64,000 bases of DNA from Megamonas sp. UBA1796 (GCA_002319795.1 DCFU01000043.1:9420-73419); one strand, 5' to 3'. Positions 1-8,824 are shown, counted from the stretch's first letter. Made by a program: numbers and translations. Notes: generated by a model from the sequence alone, not told the origin.

Positions 1-67
1 TGTTTCTTCATTTTCAACTTATTTCTCTTATTTTTATTTTGTGTAGTATGCATAATGAGGCGATTCT

Positions 68-747
68 TTGAACTGGAAAATAATTTTAACCATAATTGTT
101 ACGAATGTGGTCCTGAGTTCAGCAAGTTATACTATGCTTACACCATTTTTACCCATTTATTTGGTAAGAGAATTAGGTGTCAATTTAGAAGATATTACAA
201 TATGGTCAGGTGCGATATTTTCGATAAGCTTTTTTGTAGGGGCAATATTGGCACCGTTTTGGGGGCGCTTGGCCGATAAAAGAGGAAAAAAGCTTATGGC
301 GGTACGATATAATGATTCTATCGGGCATAGGGTTTAGTATCAGCGGTATTGCCGGAGTCATATCGGTCCCGCTTTGGGGAAAATACGGCCAGCAACGAAG
401 TTTTTTATTTGCCTTGTATTACGCAATGGCCGGAGCCGGATTTTTTATGGTTATGCAGTATTTTGCCAGTAACCTGCTAACGTTTTCGATTTTTCAATTC
501 CTTTTAGGGACATTTATAGCGGGCATTAATCAGTGCTATGCTTGTGACGGTGAGCGAGAAAGCTTTCCGTTCTCGTATGTTTGGTGCAATGACTTCGGCA
601 CAGCAAATTGGAGCAGCTGTTGGTCCTTTGATAGGTGGGGTAATTGGAACGTATATGGAGATTCGATATATATTTATTTTTGCTGGAGGGCTTTTAATTA
701 TCAACAGTCTGTGGGTGTGGATACATTTTAATAAAAAAGCAAAATAA
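68..747 (+). pseudogene. Decayed MFS transporter (internal deletion plus frameshift)
   Basis: This is the remnant of a major facilitator superfamily transporter. A TTG start at 68 follows a GAGGCG ribosome binding site and opens a normal N-terminus with two membrane segments and loop motif GRLADKRGKK. Near position 305 the frame changes and the text jumps straight to what looks like the start of the second six-helix half (SGIGFSISGIAG, then PLWGKYGQQ). Roughly 110 to 130 residues appear to be missing. A second frameshift near 530 moves the reading from GTFIAGIN to MLVTVSEKAFRSRMFGA, which runs to a stop at 747. Such proteins are usually about 400 residues. Function is almost certainly lost. 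A sequencing error could explain the second shift but not the missing middle. Confidence 0.85.
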
Positions 748-898
748 TCTGTAGCTATAATGTTTTTATCGATCATGTGAGATTCCATGATGATTTAAAA
801 AATCGGATTTGGGTGGTATAAAAGTGCGTATCAAAGCCTCTAACATGATTTCTCATATGTGTAATAGTGGACAAGTAGAGAGTTAATATTGTACAACA

Positions 899-930
899 AA
901 AAAGCAGCTGCCTGAACGGCAACTGCTTTT
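899..930 (-). terminator. Rho-independent terminator of tRNA-Arg
   Basis: An inverted repeat (AAGCAG.TGCC / GGCA.CTGCTT with one mismatch) is followed on the minus strand by a run of T. It lies about 55 bases beyond the 3' end of the minus-strand tRNA-Arg. Confidence 0.7.
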
Positions 931-985
931 AAACAGCAAAAAAATACGGATGTACTCTATCATAAAGGTTAAGGTTTAATTTTAA

Positions 986-1060
986 TGGTGTGCCCGGTGG
1001 GAGTCGAACCCACGCTTTCAGCTCCGGAGGCTAACGCCCTATCCACTGGGCCACGGGCAC
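986..1060 (-). tRNA. tRNA-Arg (CCG)
   Basis: On the minus strand a full cloverleaf can be drawn. The acceptor stem GTGCCCG pairs with CGGGCAC, the D stem is GCCC/GGGC, the anticodon stem is TTAGC/GCTGA, and the T arm is GTGGG-TTCGACT-CCCAC. The seven-base anticodon loop CTCCGGA gives anticodon CCG, which reads the arginine codon CGG. The CCA end is encoded. Confidence 0.95.
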
Positions 1061-1077
1061 ACGAAAGCAACAAAAGT

Positions 1078-1107
1078 ATTATATCATATCAACTGTAGTT
1101 TTGTCCA
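1078..1107 (-). promoter_or_regulatory. Promoter of tRNA-Arg
   Basis: On the minus strand a perfect TATAAT (1078-1083) sits 18 bases from TGGACA (1102-1107). The -10 is 17 bases upstream of the tRNA 5' end, which leaves room for a short 5' leader. Confidence 0.55.
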
Positions 1108-1110
1108 ATG

Positions 1111-1380
1111 TTATTGTTTCTTCTTTGTATCTTCAAGCTCCTGCAGCAGCCAGGAACTTTTCTTTTTATTGTAGCTGTTTAAGGTATAATAGCCGCCATA
1201 GATGAAAAGGCAGCCCATGAAGATTGACGCGAAAAGCAGCTTTAGAACGCCCATGTTTGGGTTTTCGGAAAAATTGCCGAGATATATGATGGCTCCAAGC
1301 GATACAGCGAACCAGAGAAAGGAAATGCAGGCAAGCATATCTGCATGTTTCGCATCGTCTTCTTTAAAATTCTTATCCAT
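1111..1380 (-). CDS. Small two-helix membrane protein, function unknown
   Basis: I do not recognise this 89-residue protein. It has a charged N-terminus (MDKNFKEDDAKH), two hydrophobic segments at about residues 17-37 and 46-67, and a Lys/Glu-rich tail. It is therefore probably an inner-membrane protein with two helices. The ATG at 1380 is chosen because GAGGTG lies six bases upstream; an in-frame GTG three codons earlier overlaps that site. It is the only gene on this strand here apart from the tRNA. Its stop lies about 50 bases upstream of the tRNA-Arg, so read-through is possible. Confidence 0.65.
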   Translation of the reverse strand: MDKNFKEDDAKHADMLACISFLWFAVSLGAIIYLGNFSENPNMGVLKLLFASIFMGCLFIYGGYYTLNSYNKKKSSWLLQELEDTKKKQ

Positions 1381-1538
1381 TTGAATCACCTCATTCGTAT
1401 ATATACTATGTACGATAGATACTATTACCTGTTTTATTTAAGCATATAAAGGGAAAGAAAGCAAGCATTCCGCTGGTGGTGATATAAGCAAGTTATATTT
1501 TGCGGAGAAACCTTGCTGCTGTTTTTGTAACCAAATCA

Positions 1539-1567
1539 CCGACAAGAAGAAGAGAATGGTTTATAAT
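1539..1567 (+). promoter_or_regulatory. Possible promoter of the flavoprotein gene
   Basis: TATAAT at 1562-1567 lies 17 bases after CCGACA (1539-1544), which matches four of six -35 bases. The gene starts 45 bases downstream. The -35 is weak. Confidence 0.4.
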
Positions 1568-1611
1568 GAAATTAGAATATATGCAGGAAGCTGCTTTGAG
1601 GGGGATTTTTT

Positions 1612-2484
1612 ATGGCGAAGGTCCTGATTATTGGTGCCGGCCCTGCCGGGGTATCGGCAGCCTTATATACAGCAAGGGCTGGTACGCAGACGACTGTGGT
1701 GTATTGTGGCAGCGGAGCGCTTGCGAAGGCAGAGATTATACAAAACTATTATGGTTTAGCCGAGCCGATGCAAGGTGCAGATTTGGCGCAGGCCGGAATA
1801 GAGGGTGCAAAGAAGGTTGGTGTAAGTTTTATAGAAGATGAGATTGTCTGGATTGGCATGGATGATAGCTTTACCAGATTTGTGGCCGAGGGAAGTGCAG
1901 GAAAAAAATATGAGGCAGATAGTCTGATACTTGCTGCCGGGGCCAGACGCAGCGTACCGAAGATCTTAGGAATTACAGAATATGAAGGCCGGGGTGTAAG
2001 TTATTGTGCTATTTGCGACGCGTTCTTTTATCGCGGAAAAAACGTGGGGATATTAGGAGCAGGTGAATATGCGTTGCATGAGCTGGAGATGCTGCGGCCT
2101 CATGCGGCAAAGATCAAGCTGTTTACCGATGGAGCGGAGCTGGCAGTGAATGTTCCTGCAGAGATACAGGTGTGTACGCAGAAGACGGCGGCTGTCGAGG
2201 GGAATAAGCATGTGACGGGCATACGGCTGGAAGATGGGACCGTATGTCCGGTGGAAGGCATCTTCGTTGCCTATGGTTCCGCAGGCAGCGTAGATCTGGC
2301 ACGTAAAATAGGAGCGGCTATTGATGGAAGTCGTATCCTGGTTGGTGCAGATATGGCAACGAATGTTCCAGGGCTTTTTGCAGCGGGAGATTGCACGGGC
2401 GGCCTCATGCAGATTGCCAAGGCAGTCTATGAAGGTGCGGCGGCCGGACTGTCAGCTGTAAAATATTTACATAATAGGAAATGA
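1612..2484 (+). CDS. Thioredoxin-reductase-like FAD flavoprotein
   Basis: This 290-residue protein has the class I fold of thioredoxin reductases. An N-terminal FAD site (GAGPAGVSAALY, residues 8-19) is followed by a redox pair in CAICD (Cys132 and Cys135) and a C-terminal FAD motif (GLFAAGDC). It probably reduces the thioredoxin encoded 0.75 kb downstream. The pyridine-nucleotide region is unusual: GAGEYA keeps a GxGxxA pattern, but the HRRxxxR segment that binds NADPH phosphate is replaced by LFTDGAEL. NADPH may therefore not be the donor; NADH or a ferredoxin-type donor are alternatives. The ATG follows GAGGGGGA. A Crp/Fnr regulator starts 13 bases after the stop, so the two are probably cotranscribed. 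Confidence 0.85.
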   Translation: MAKVLIIGAGPAGVSAALYTARAGTQTTVVYCGSGALAKAEIIQNYYGLAEPMQGADLAQAGIEGAKKVGVSFIEDEIVWIGMDDSFTRFVAEGSAGKKYEADSLILAAGARRSVPKILGITEYEGRGVSYCAICDAFFYRGKNVGILGAGEYALHELEMLRPHAAKIKLFTDGAELAVNVPAEIQVCTQKTAAVEGNKHVTGIRLEDGTVCPVEGIFVAYGSAGSVDLARKIGAAIDGSRILVGADMATNVPGLFAAGDCTGGLMQIAKAVYEGAAAGLSAVKYLHNRK

Positions 2485-2497
2485 GGCAGGATAGCAG

Positions 2498-3175
2498 ATG
2501 CAACGTGGTGAGGCTACAGATTTATTTATACGGCATTTTTCCTTTTGGCCGATGCTTTCTGAAAGAGAGAAACAGTTGCTTTGCGAACATACGCAGCGCA
2601 GAAAATACGCTGCTGGGGAAAATATTTTTAATGATCAATCCAATTGTTTGGGCGTTCTTCTTGTGAAGAAAGGCCAGCTTCGGGCCTATACACTTTCTGA
2701 AGATGGCCGTGAGGTTACGCTTTATCGGCTTTTTCCGCATGAAGTAGGGATACTCTCCGCATCCTGTGCTTTGCGGGCGGTTACCTTCGCTGTATTCATG
2801 GACGCAGAGGAGGACACCGAGGTGTTGCTCACTTCGTCCGATGTGTTTCAGCAGCTGACGGCGCAGAACATTTATGTCAGATGCTTTGGCTATGAGCTGG
2901 CTTCGGCACGTCTTTCTGAAATGCTCTGGACTATGCAGCAGATTTTGTTCATGCGTGCAGATAAAAGACTGGCCCGGTTTCTGCTGAAGGAAGCTGCGCA
3001 GCGGAGGACAGATGAACTCAGGCTTACACATGAACAGATTGCACGCTATATGGGGAGCGCAAGGGAAGTTGTGAGCCGGCTTTTGAAATATTTTGTACAG
3101 GAAGGTATTGTTGTGTCTGCCAGAGGCTGTCTCAGGATCGTGGATAAGAAAAAACTGCAGGCGCTTGCCGGCTAA
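2498..3175 (+). CDS. Crp/Fnr-family transcriptional regulator
   Basis: This 225-residue protein has an N-terminal cyclic-nucleotide-binding-type beta barrel (about residues 15-130). A dimer helix and a winged helix-turn-helix follow, with the family sequence LTHEQIARYMGSAREVVSRLLKYF near residues 170-193. The regular cysteine set of an Fnr iron-sulfur site is not evident, so the signal is unknown. It lies 13 bases after the flavoprotein gene and ends in a terminator shared with trxA. A redox or stress role within this small thiol locus is the natural inference. Confidence 0.88.
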   Translation: MQRGEATDLFIRHFSFWPMLSEREKQLLCEHTQRRKYAAGENIFNDQSNCLGVLLVKKGQLRAYTLSEDGREVTLYRLFPHEVGILSASCALRAVTFAVFMDAEEDTEVLLTSSDVFQQLTAQNIYVRCFGYELASARLSEMLWTMQQILFMRADKRLARFLLKEAAQRRTDELRLTHEQIARYMGSAREVVSRLLKYFVQEGIVVSARGCLRIVDKKKLQALAG

Positions 3176-3188
3176 AGCATAGGACATG

Positions 3189-3228
3189 AAAAACGCATCA
3201 TCAAAAACAGCTTCGATGATGCGTTTTT
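3189..3228. terminator. Bidirectional terminator between the Crp/Fnr gene and trxA
   Basis: A 14-bp perfect stem (AAAAACGCATCATC / GATGATGCGTTTTT) serves converging genes, with A and T runs on both sides. Confidence 0.85.
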
Positions 3229-3238
3229 GCATCCAGGG

Positions 3239-3553
3239 TTATTTCAGGAGATTGAGGATGGCTTCCTTGGGTTGGACGCCAACCGACTGATTTAAGACTT
3301 TGCCGTTCTTAAAGGTCAGGAGTGTTGGGATGCTCATGACTTCATACTTTTCGGCGAGCTTTGGCTGTTCGTCAATATTGATTTTACACACCTTGATGGA
3401 CGGCTGCTCCTCGGCAATTTCGTCTACGATTGGTGAAAGCATACGGCAGGGATTGCACCAGCCAGCCCAAAAATCAATAAGGACTGTCTGTGAGGCAGAT
3501 GCCTGGAGAACCTCTGTGTCGAAATTTTTACTTGTAACTACGGTGACTGCCAT
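3239..3553 (-). CDS. trxA: Thioredoxin with WCNPC active site
   Basis: This 104-residue protein is a single thioredoxin fold for cytoplasmic disulfide reduction. The active site reads WCNPC (Cys33 and Cys36), where the classical form is WCGPC. The cis-proline loop SIPT and the FKNGK segment are present. The ATG at 3553 is chosen because AAAGGAG lies ten bases upstream; an in-frame GTG nine bases earlier is too close to that site. It converges on the Crp/Fnr gene, and the thioredoxin-reductase-like gene is nearby, so the three form a redox locus. The Asn could change the redox potential or partner choice, which cannot be judged from sequence. Confidence 0.93.
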   Translation of the reverse strand: MAVTVVTSKNFDTEVLQASASQTVLIDFWAGWCNPCRMLSPIVDEIAEEQPSIKVCKINIDEQPKLAEKYEVMSIPTLLTFKNGKVLNQSVGVQPKEAILNLLK

Positions 3554-3723
3554 AAAAAACACGCTCCTTTAAATGATTGATTTTTATATTATTAGTATAA
3601 TACAAATCAAGAGCGGTTTCTGTAACTAACTCACATTTTATCATGAAAAATCCATGCAGGGGTGAGGTGGCTGTGTTATAATAAAGTTTGCTTTGCGGCA
3701 AATTGAAATTGGGAGGATTTTTT

Positions 3724-4566
3724 GTGGATTTAAGTATTATCGAACTTATAAAAACTGTCATTCTGGGTATTGTAGAGGGACTTACAGAATGGCTGCCAAT
3801 CAGTAGCACGGGGCATATGATACTGGTTGATGAGTTCATTCGGTTAGATGTTTCCAAAGCATTTATGGATATGTTTCTGGTAGTAATTCAGCTCGGCGCT
3901 ATACTGGCTGTTGTTGTATTGAACTTTGAACGGCTCAACCCATTCTCTTCATGGAAGTCGAGAAGTGAGAAACATGCGACCTTTCAACTTTGGTATAAAG
4001 TTATTTTTGCCTGTATCCCGGCTGGTGTAATAGGTTTGCTGTTCAATAAATATATGGAAGAACATTTTATGACGGCACCCGTAGTGACAACGACGCTTAT
4101 TTTTTATGGCATCATGTTCATAGTGGTTGAAAATTATAATAAGCATCGTTACCCTCGGGTTACGGAACTGGATCGTCTCGATTACAAGACGGCCTTTATT
4201 ATTGGTCTTTTTCAGGTTTTGTCATTGGTACCGGGTACCTCGCGCTCAGGAGCTACGATTCTTGGTGGTATACTGTTCGGCGCTTCACGTTATGTGGCGG
4301 CAGAGTTTACATTCTTTCTAGCCATTCCGGTTATGTTTGGCGCAAGCTTTTTAAAGATGGTCAAATTTGGCTGGCATTATACGGGTGCAGAGGTTCTCAT
4401 TATGATTGTGGGTATGGCTACCGCTTTTCTTGTGTCCATTATGTCGATTAAATTTTTGCTGCATTATATTAAGAGCAATGATTTCAAGGCGTTTGGCTGG
4501 TATCGTATCGTGTTAGGCATTATTGTGCTGGTATATTTGTTTTTTGTAGGAGATCCAACGAAGTAG
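3724..4566 (+). CDS. uppP: Undecaprenyl-diphosphatase
   Basis: This 280-residue membrane protein belongs to the BacA/UppP family. It dephosphorylates undecaprenyl diphosphate so that the lipid carrier for peptidoglycan and other envelope glycans can be reused. Both family signatures are present: EGLTEWLPISSTGH near the N-terminus and PGTSRSGATI in the middle. About seven or eight hydrophobic helices follow. A GTG start at 3724 is chosen, eight bases after GGGAGG; the protein then begins MDLSIIELIKT as is usual. exoA starts 13 bases after the stop. Confidence 0.95.
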   Translation: MDLSIIELIKTVILGIVEGLTEWLPISSTGHMILVDEFIRLDVSKAFMDMFLVVIQLGAILAVVVLNFERLNPFSSWKSRSEKHATFQLWYKVIFACIPAGVIGLLFNKYMEEHFMTAPVVTTTLIFYGIMFIVVENYNKHRYPRVTELDRLDYKTAFIIGLFQVLSLVPGTSRSGATILGGILFGASRYVAAEFTFFLAIPVMFGASFLKMVKFGWHYTGAEVLIMIVGMATAFLVSIMSIKFLLHYIKSNDFKAFGWYRIVLGIIVLVYLFFVGDPTK

Positions 4567-4579
4567 GGAGGCGTTTTTC

Positions 4580-5338
4580 ATGCAGTTTATTTCGTGGAAT
4601 GTTAATGGTCTTAGGGCTTGTCTGGGCAAGGGATTCATGGATTCTTTTACAGCGCTTGGTGCGGATATCTTTTGTCTGCAGGAGACAAAGCTGCAGCCGG
4701 AACAGGTAGAGCTTGCACTGCCAGGGTATGAGCTGTACTGGAATAGTGCAGAGAAAAAGGGCTATTCGGGGACTGCGGTATTTTGCCGCCAAAAGCCGCT
4801 GGCAGTGTCCTATGGAATCGGCATGGAGGAGCATGATCATGAGGGGCGTGTGATTACGCTTGAATTTCCCAAGTTCTTTTTTGTGACGGTCTACACACCA
4901 AACAGCCAGCGTGAGCTGGCACGTCTTAGCTACCGTATGAAATGGGAGGATGCGTTCCGTGCTTATATCGCAGGTCTCGATGTGAAAAAGCCAGTGGTTT
5001 TCTGCGGGGATCTCAACGTAGCCCATGAAGAAATAGATCTCAAAAATCCCCGAACCAACCATAAAAATGCCGGTTTTACGGATGAGGAACGGAATAAATT
5101 CAGTGAGCTGCTTGCGGCGGGTTTTACAGATACATTTCGTCTGCTTTATCCGGATAAGGAAGGCATTTACAGCTGGTGGTCTTATATGCGTAAAGCACGT
5201 GAAAACAATGCAGGCTGGCGTATTGATTATTTTTTGGTCTCGAACCGACTCAGGGAATATATTGTCGATGCGACAATACATAATGAGATATTCGGTAGTG
5301 ACCATTGCCCAGTGGGTTTAAAAATCGACCTTCCCTGA
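4580..5338 (+). CDS. exoA: Exodeoxyribonuclease III (AP endonuclease)
   Basis: This 252-residue enzyme of the ExoIII/APE1 family cleaves DNA at abasic sites and removes 3' blocking groups in base-excision repair. The ordered motifs are all visible: SWNVNGLRA at the start, the metal-binding Glu in CLQETK, CGDLNVAH, RIDYFLVS and the catalytic GSDHCP near the end. Length is normal. The ATG follows GGGAGGCG. It is probably cotranscribed with uppP, and its stop codon lies inside the loop of a terminator. Confidence 0.95.
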   Translation: MQFISWNVNGLRACLGKGFMDSFTALGADIFCLQETKLQPEQVELALPGYELYWNSAEKKGYSGTAVFCRQKPLAVSYGIGMEEHDHEGRVITLEFPKFFFVTVYTPNSQRELARLSYRMKWEDAFRAYIAGLDVKKPVVFCGDLNVAHEEIDLKNPRTNHKNAGFTDEERNKFSELLAAGFTDTFRLLYPDKEGIYSWWSYMRKARENNAGWRIDYFLVSNRLREYIVDATIHNEIFGSDHCPVGLKIDLP

Positions 5339-5358
5339 CGGGGAAGGCTTTTCTTTTT
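5329..5358 (+). terminator. Terminator after exoA
   Basis: CCTTCCC/GGGAAGG with a five-base loop that contains part of the exoA stop codon, followed by a T-rich tract. Confidence 0.75.
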
Positions 5359-5407
5359 ATATGGATATGTTACAATAAAATGGCAGATGGATTATGGAGG
5401 AGAATAC

Positions 5408-6031
5408 ATGAAAATTATTGCAGGATTGGGAAATCCTGGCTCGGAATATGCGAATACAAAACATAATGTAGGCTTTATGTTTATTGATGCGTTGGCGGAA
5501 AAACTCGGTGTTGATGGTTGGAAAACAAAATATGACGCGCTTGTAGCGGAGGCGCGTATCGGTACGGAAAAAATCATTCTTCTGAAGCCGCTTACTTATA
5601 TGAATGATAGCGGGCGGGCGATTGGGCCTCTTTTATCATGGTACAAGCTTGTACCACAGGAGCTTATTGTTGTACATGATGATATGGATATACCTGCCGG
5701 TACGGTACGTATACGAAAAAAAGGCAGTGCGGGCGGGCACAATGGGCTTAAATCAATTCTGTATCATGTAGGGGATGAGAATTTTGCGCGTGTGCGTATC
5801 GGTATTGGACGTCCATTGCCGGGCTGGACGGTTGTGAATCATGTATTGGCGCCGTTTACAGCTGAGGATGGGCCGAAAATCAGGGAGGCTATCGGGTATC
5901 TTATTCCGGCTGTAGAATGTATTGTTGAACAGGATGTGGATTTAGCAATGAACCGTTATAATCCAAGGAAACAGAAAAAGAAACAGGAAACGGTATCGGG
6001 TGCAGAAGTTCCGGTACAGGAGGAAAAATGA
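5408..6031 (+). CDS. pth: Peptidyl-tRNA hydrolase
   Basis: This 207-residue enzyme releases peptides from prematurely dropped peptidyl-tRNA. The family signatures are GLGNPGSEYANTKHNVGF (with the catalytic His), KPLTYMNDSG, HDDMDIPAG and the KGSAGGHNGLKSI loop. A Lys/Gln-rich tail of about 20 residues extends beyond the core. The ATG at 5408 follows GGAGGAG and starts the protein directly at MKIIAGLGNPG; an in-frame ATG seven codons earlier would lack a ribosome binding site. The next gene overlaps by four bases, so the two are translationally coupled. Confidence 0.96.
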   Translation: MKIIAGLGNPGSEYANTKHNVGFMFIDALAEKLGVDGWKTKYDALVAEARIGTEKIILLKPLTYMNDSGRAIGPLLSWYKLVPQELIVVHDDMDIPAGTVRIRKKGSAGGHNGLKSILYHVGDENFARVRIGIGRPLPGWTVVNHVLAPFTAEDGPKIREAIGYLIPAVECIVEQDVDLAMNRYNPRKQKKKQETVSGAEVPVQEEK

Positions 6032-7266
6032 GCGAGATTACAGCACTTTATGCGGATGGAAATGGAGAAATTTTTACTGCAGATGGTTTTGTGGGCCTTG
6101 GGCGCAGTGGCAGGGAGATGCTGCGGCTGCGGCCAGAAGATTTGATACCTTTGCCGGAGAGTGCGGATATAATGTTTTTGCCGGATCGTCTGGCCGTAGG
6201 AATGGCGGCAGAGGGTGATATCACGGCCCTCATGGGATTTGCTGTGGCGGCGGCACTTCCGGCAGGCTATACCCGGCTTTATCTGCCGGCTTTTCAAAGG
6301 GCCGATGGAGCACAGCCTCTGGCGCTTTATGGATATACAGCAGTTGTATGGTATCAGGGCGATTATTATGCTGCTGCGGTTTATACGGATGAAAACCATA
6401 AATGGGATCCGGCGCATTATAATACGCATGAACTCAGGCGGCTTGTCCGGCGTACCATGCAGGAGCTTAAAGGGAACCGCATTGCCGACCATGTGGCGAA
6501 CTGCTCGCTCGAGTGGCATTGCTGTACGGCGCAGAATCTTTTTTATCGCCGCTGGGAAGCGGGCATACCGGCTTCTCCTGTGTGCAACGCCAATTGCTTT
6601 GGCTGCATTTCGCTGCAGCCGGCAGAGTGTTGTGCATCGCCGCAAAGCCGTATTGATTTTTGGCCGACACCGGATGAAATTGCTGAGGTTGGCATATATC
6701 ATTTATCGGTTGCACCGGATGGTATTGTAAGTTTTGGACAAGGCTGCGAGGGCGAACCGTCTTTAGCGGCGGATAATATAGCGGCGGGCATCCGGCTTAT
6801 TCGTGCGGTTACATTAAAAGGACAAATCAATATCAATACGAACGCAGGCTATACAGAAGGAATCAAAAAAATTGTTGATGCGGGCCTTGATACGATGCGC
6901 GTGAGCATTATAAGTGCAAACGAGAATGGATATAATGCCTATTACCGCAGCAGCTATCATTTGGAAGATGTGAAAGCTTCTATACGTTACGCACTTGAGC
7001 ATGGGATATACGTATCACTCAATATGCTCTATTTTCCGGGCTTTAATGACCGGGAAGAAGAACTGGCAGCATGGAAGGCGTTCTTTCATGAGTTGCCTGT
7101 CCAGATGATTCAGGTACGGAATCTCAATATTGATCCAGACGCGTTTTTGGATATTATGCCAGAGGCAGAGGGCAATACTGTTGGCACCAGACGCTTTTTA
7201 CAAGAACTGCATCAGAGCTATCCGAGGCTTGTTATAGGCAGTTTCAGCCATTATATTGAAGAATGA
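6028..7266 (+). CDS. Radical SAM protein, function unknown
   Basis: This 412-residue protein carries the radical SAM iron-sulfur motif CNANCFGC (CX3CX2C) near residue 188, followed by a TIM-barrel-like region with GQGCEGEP and repeated beta/alpha segments. About 180 residues precede the cluster, which is long for the superfamily, and I do not recognise that domain. Extra cysteines follow the motif (PAECC), but no clear SPASM-type C-terminal cluster is visible. Translation is coupled to pth by a four-base overlap, which suggests a housekeeping or RNA/translation-related role. That role is inference only. The reaction and substrate are unknown. Confidence 0.85.
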   Translation: MSEITALYADGNGEIFTADGFVGLGRSGREMLRLRPEDLIPLPESADIMFLPDRLAVGMAAEGDITALMGFAVAAALPAGYTRLYLPAFQRADGAQPLALYGYTAVVWYQGDYYAAAVYTDENHKWDPAHYNTHELRRLVRRTMQELKGNRIADHVANCSLEWHCCTAQNLFYRRWEAGIPASPVCNANCFGCISLQPAECCASPQSRIDFWPTPDEIAEVGIYHLSVAPDGIVSFGQGCEGEPSLAADNIAAGIRLIRAVTLKGQININTNAGYTEGIKKIVDAGLDTMRVSIISANENGYNAYYRSSYHLEDVKASIRYALEHGIYVSLNMLYFPGFNDREEELAAWKAFFHELPVQMIQVRNLNIDPDAFLDIMPEAEGNTVGTRRFLQELHQSYPRLVIGSFSHYIEE

Positions 7267-7433
7267 ATGTGTAAGGCTGGCCTGCGTAGTGTTATATTTT
7301 CACTGGAATAAAAGGAATTTGCCTGTGCATGTAGAAGTTCTGTATTTACCAGAATAATATAGATTATTTTTTAAGGTATTTATTTATAGGTCGATTATAA
7401 AATAAAATCAAATAAATCATGGGGGGATTATGT

Positions 7434-8726
7434 ATGTTTTTTACTAAAAAAACGGATGCAGCAGTTCCTGCAGGGCATTATGACATGTCGGATGATATTA
7501 CAAAGATTTTATTGGCAATGAGTACAACGGAAATAGGTTATTTAAAAAAGATTGAACCGGTAATCAAAGAAAATCTTCAGGCGATTACAGATCAGTTTTA
7601 TAGTCAAATTACGGCAGTTCCAGAAATAAAAATCTTTATAAGTAAACATTCTTCGCTGGAGAAACTAAAACAGACGTTTCGGACTTTTTTGTCCATGATG
7701 TATGAGACCAATATAAATAAACAATATATTGAACGAATTTATAAAATAGGTGAAATTCATAATCAGATAAAGCTTCCTGCGGAATGGTTTTCTATGTCCT
7801 TTGGAGTATTGGAGCAAATTATTTATCCATATATTTTTTCGGCATATAACAAAGATGTGGACCAATTGATGAAAATTTGTATGGCATTATCGCATCATAC
7901 GCAGTTTATACAAGCACTTGTTATGCACACGTTTATTCGAGAGTATGTTTTAGATTTGAAAAATACTATGGATAAAGAAGAAAAATTCTTAGAGAAGCAA
8001 ACCGATCTTCTACAGCATATTCAGGAGATGTCAGAATCTTTAGCTGCTATGGCGCAGGAGATGACTTCATCAACAGAATCCATGGTAGAAAGTGTGGGTC
8101 ATATAAAAGATTCTGCTGATAGTGTGAAAGAACAATCCAATACAACAAATACATTGGCTGTTCATGGGGAAACTATGACGAAAAAAATCATTCATGATCT
8201 AAATTTGCTGACAGGTCAGGTTGATCAAATGAAGGGGCGGTTGGAAGCACTCAATGAAAGTAGCAGCTCGGTAAATAAAATTACTAATACAATTACCAAT
8301 ATTGCAGCGCAAACGAATCTATTAGCACTTAATGCGGCTATTGAAGCAGCCAGAGCAGGGAATGCTGGGCGCGGTTTTGCGGTTGTTGCAGATGAAGTTC
8401 GTAAATTAGCTGAACAAAGCAGCAGTTCTGCCAGTGAGATACATGAGCTGATTATCCATAATACAGAATCTACTGGTAATGTAGTAGAGAATATGGATAA
8501 TCAGAATGCGCTTTTAGGTAACATTGTGCAGGATATTAGTAAAAGCATGACGGAAATGACACAAATCACGGAAGCAACCGAAGAAAATCATAGGCAGGTT
8601 TTATCTATTGATGCATCATTGGGAACACTTTCAGCTACGGCAAGAGATATAGAGCAAGTATCAGAAGAAGTAGCAAAGTCAGCAACAACGCTATTCCATA
8701 AAGTCGAAAGCCATAGAGACGAATAA
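7434..8726 (+). CDS. Globin-coupled soluble methyl-accepting chemotaxis transducer
   Basis: This 430-residue protein joins an N-terminal protoglobin domain (about residues 20-175) to an MCP signalling domain. The globin part has the family pattern RIYKIGEIHNQIKLPAEWF, with His109 as the likely heme ligand. The signalling hairpin contains NIAAQTNLLALNAAIEAARAG and VVADEVRKLAEQ. No transmembrane helix is seen, so it is cytoplasmic like HemAT. It probably senses O2, NO or CO and signals to CheA. The ATG at 7434 is seven bases after GGGGGGAT. cheR lies 0.7 kb downstream, with hsp20 between; no other che gene is in the window. Confidence 0.9.
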   Translation: MFFTKKTDAAVPAGHYDMSDDITKILLAMSTTEIGYLKKIEPVIKENLQAITDQFYSQITAVPEIKIFISKHSSLEKLKQTFRTFLSMMYETNINKQYIERIYKIGEIHNQIKLPAEWFSMSFGVLEQIIYPYIFSAYNKDVDQLMKICMALSHHTQFIQALVMHTFIREYVLDLKNTMDKEEKFLEKQTDLLQHIQEMSESLAAMAQEMTSSTESMVESVGHIKDSADSVKEQSNTTNTLAVHGETMTKKIIHDLNLLTGQVDQMKGRLEALNESSSSVNKITNTITNIAAQTNLLALNAAIEAARAGNAGRGFAVVADEVRKLAEQSSSSASEIHELIIHNTESTGNVVENMDNQNALLGNIVQDISKSMTEMTQITEATEENHRQVLSIDASLGTLSATARDIEQVSEEVAKSATTLFHKVESHRDE

Positions 8727-8760
8727 TATGCCAAAAAATTTGTTTCATGATTGAATAATG

Positions 8761-8789
8761 TTGAAATTTTCACAAAATAAATTTATAAT
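8761..8789 (+). promoter_or_regulatory. Promoter of hsp20
   Basis: TTGAAA (8761-8766), a 17-base spacer and a perfect TATAAT (8784-8789) lie 35 bases before the hsp20 start. No CIRCE element is visible around it. Confidence 0.75.
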
Positions 8790-8824
8790 AAGGATAGAAT
8801 TTATTTTGAGGGAGGCGGTTTTGT

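Noticed and set aside
2522..3232. 236-codon frame antisense to the Crp/Fnr gene
   Set aside because: The plus-strand Crp/Fnr frame has clear domains, and the antisense frame starts inside the terminator hairpin.
8727..8824. CIRCE heat-shock operator before hsp20
   Set aside because: No TTAGCACTC-N9-GAGTGCTAA pattern is present; a plain vegetative promoter is.
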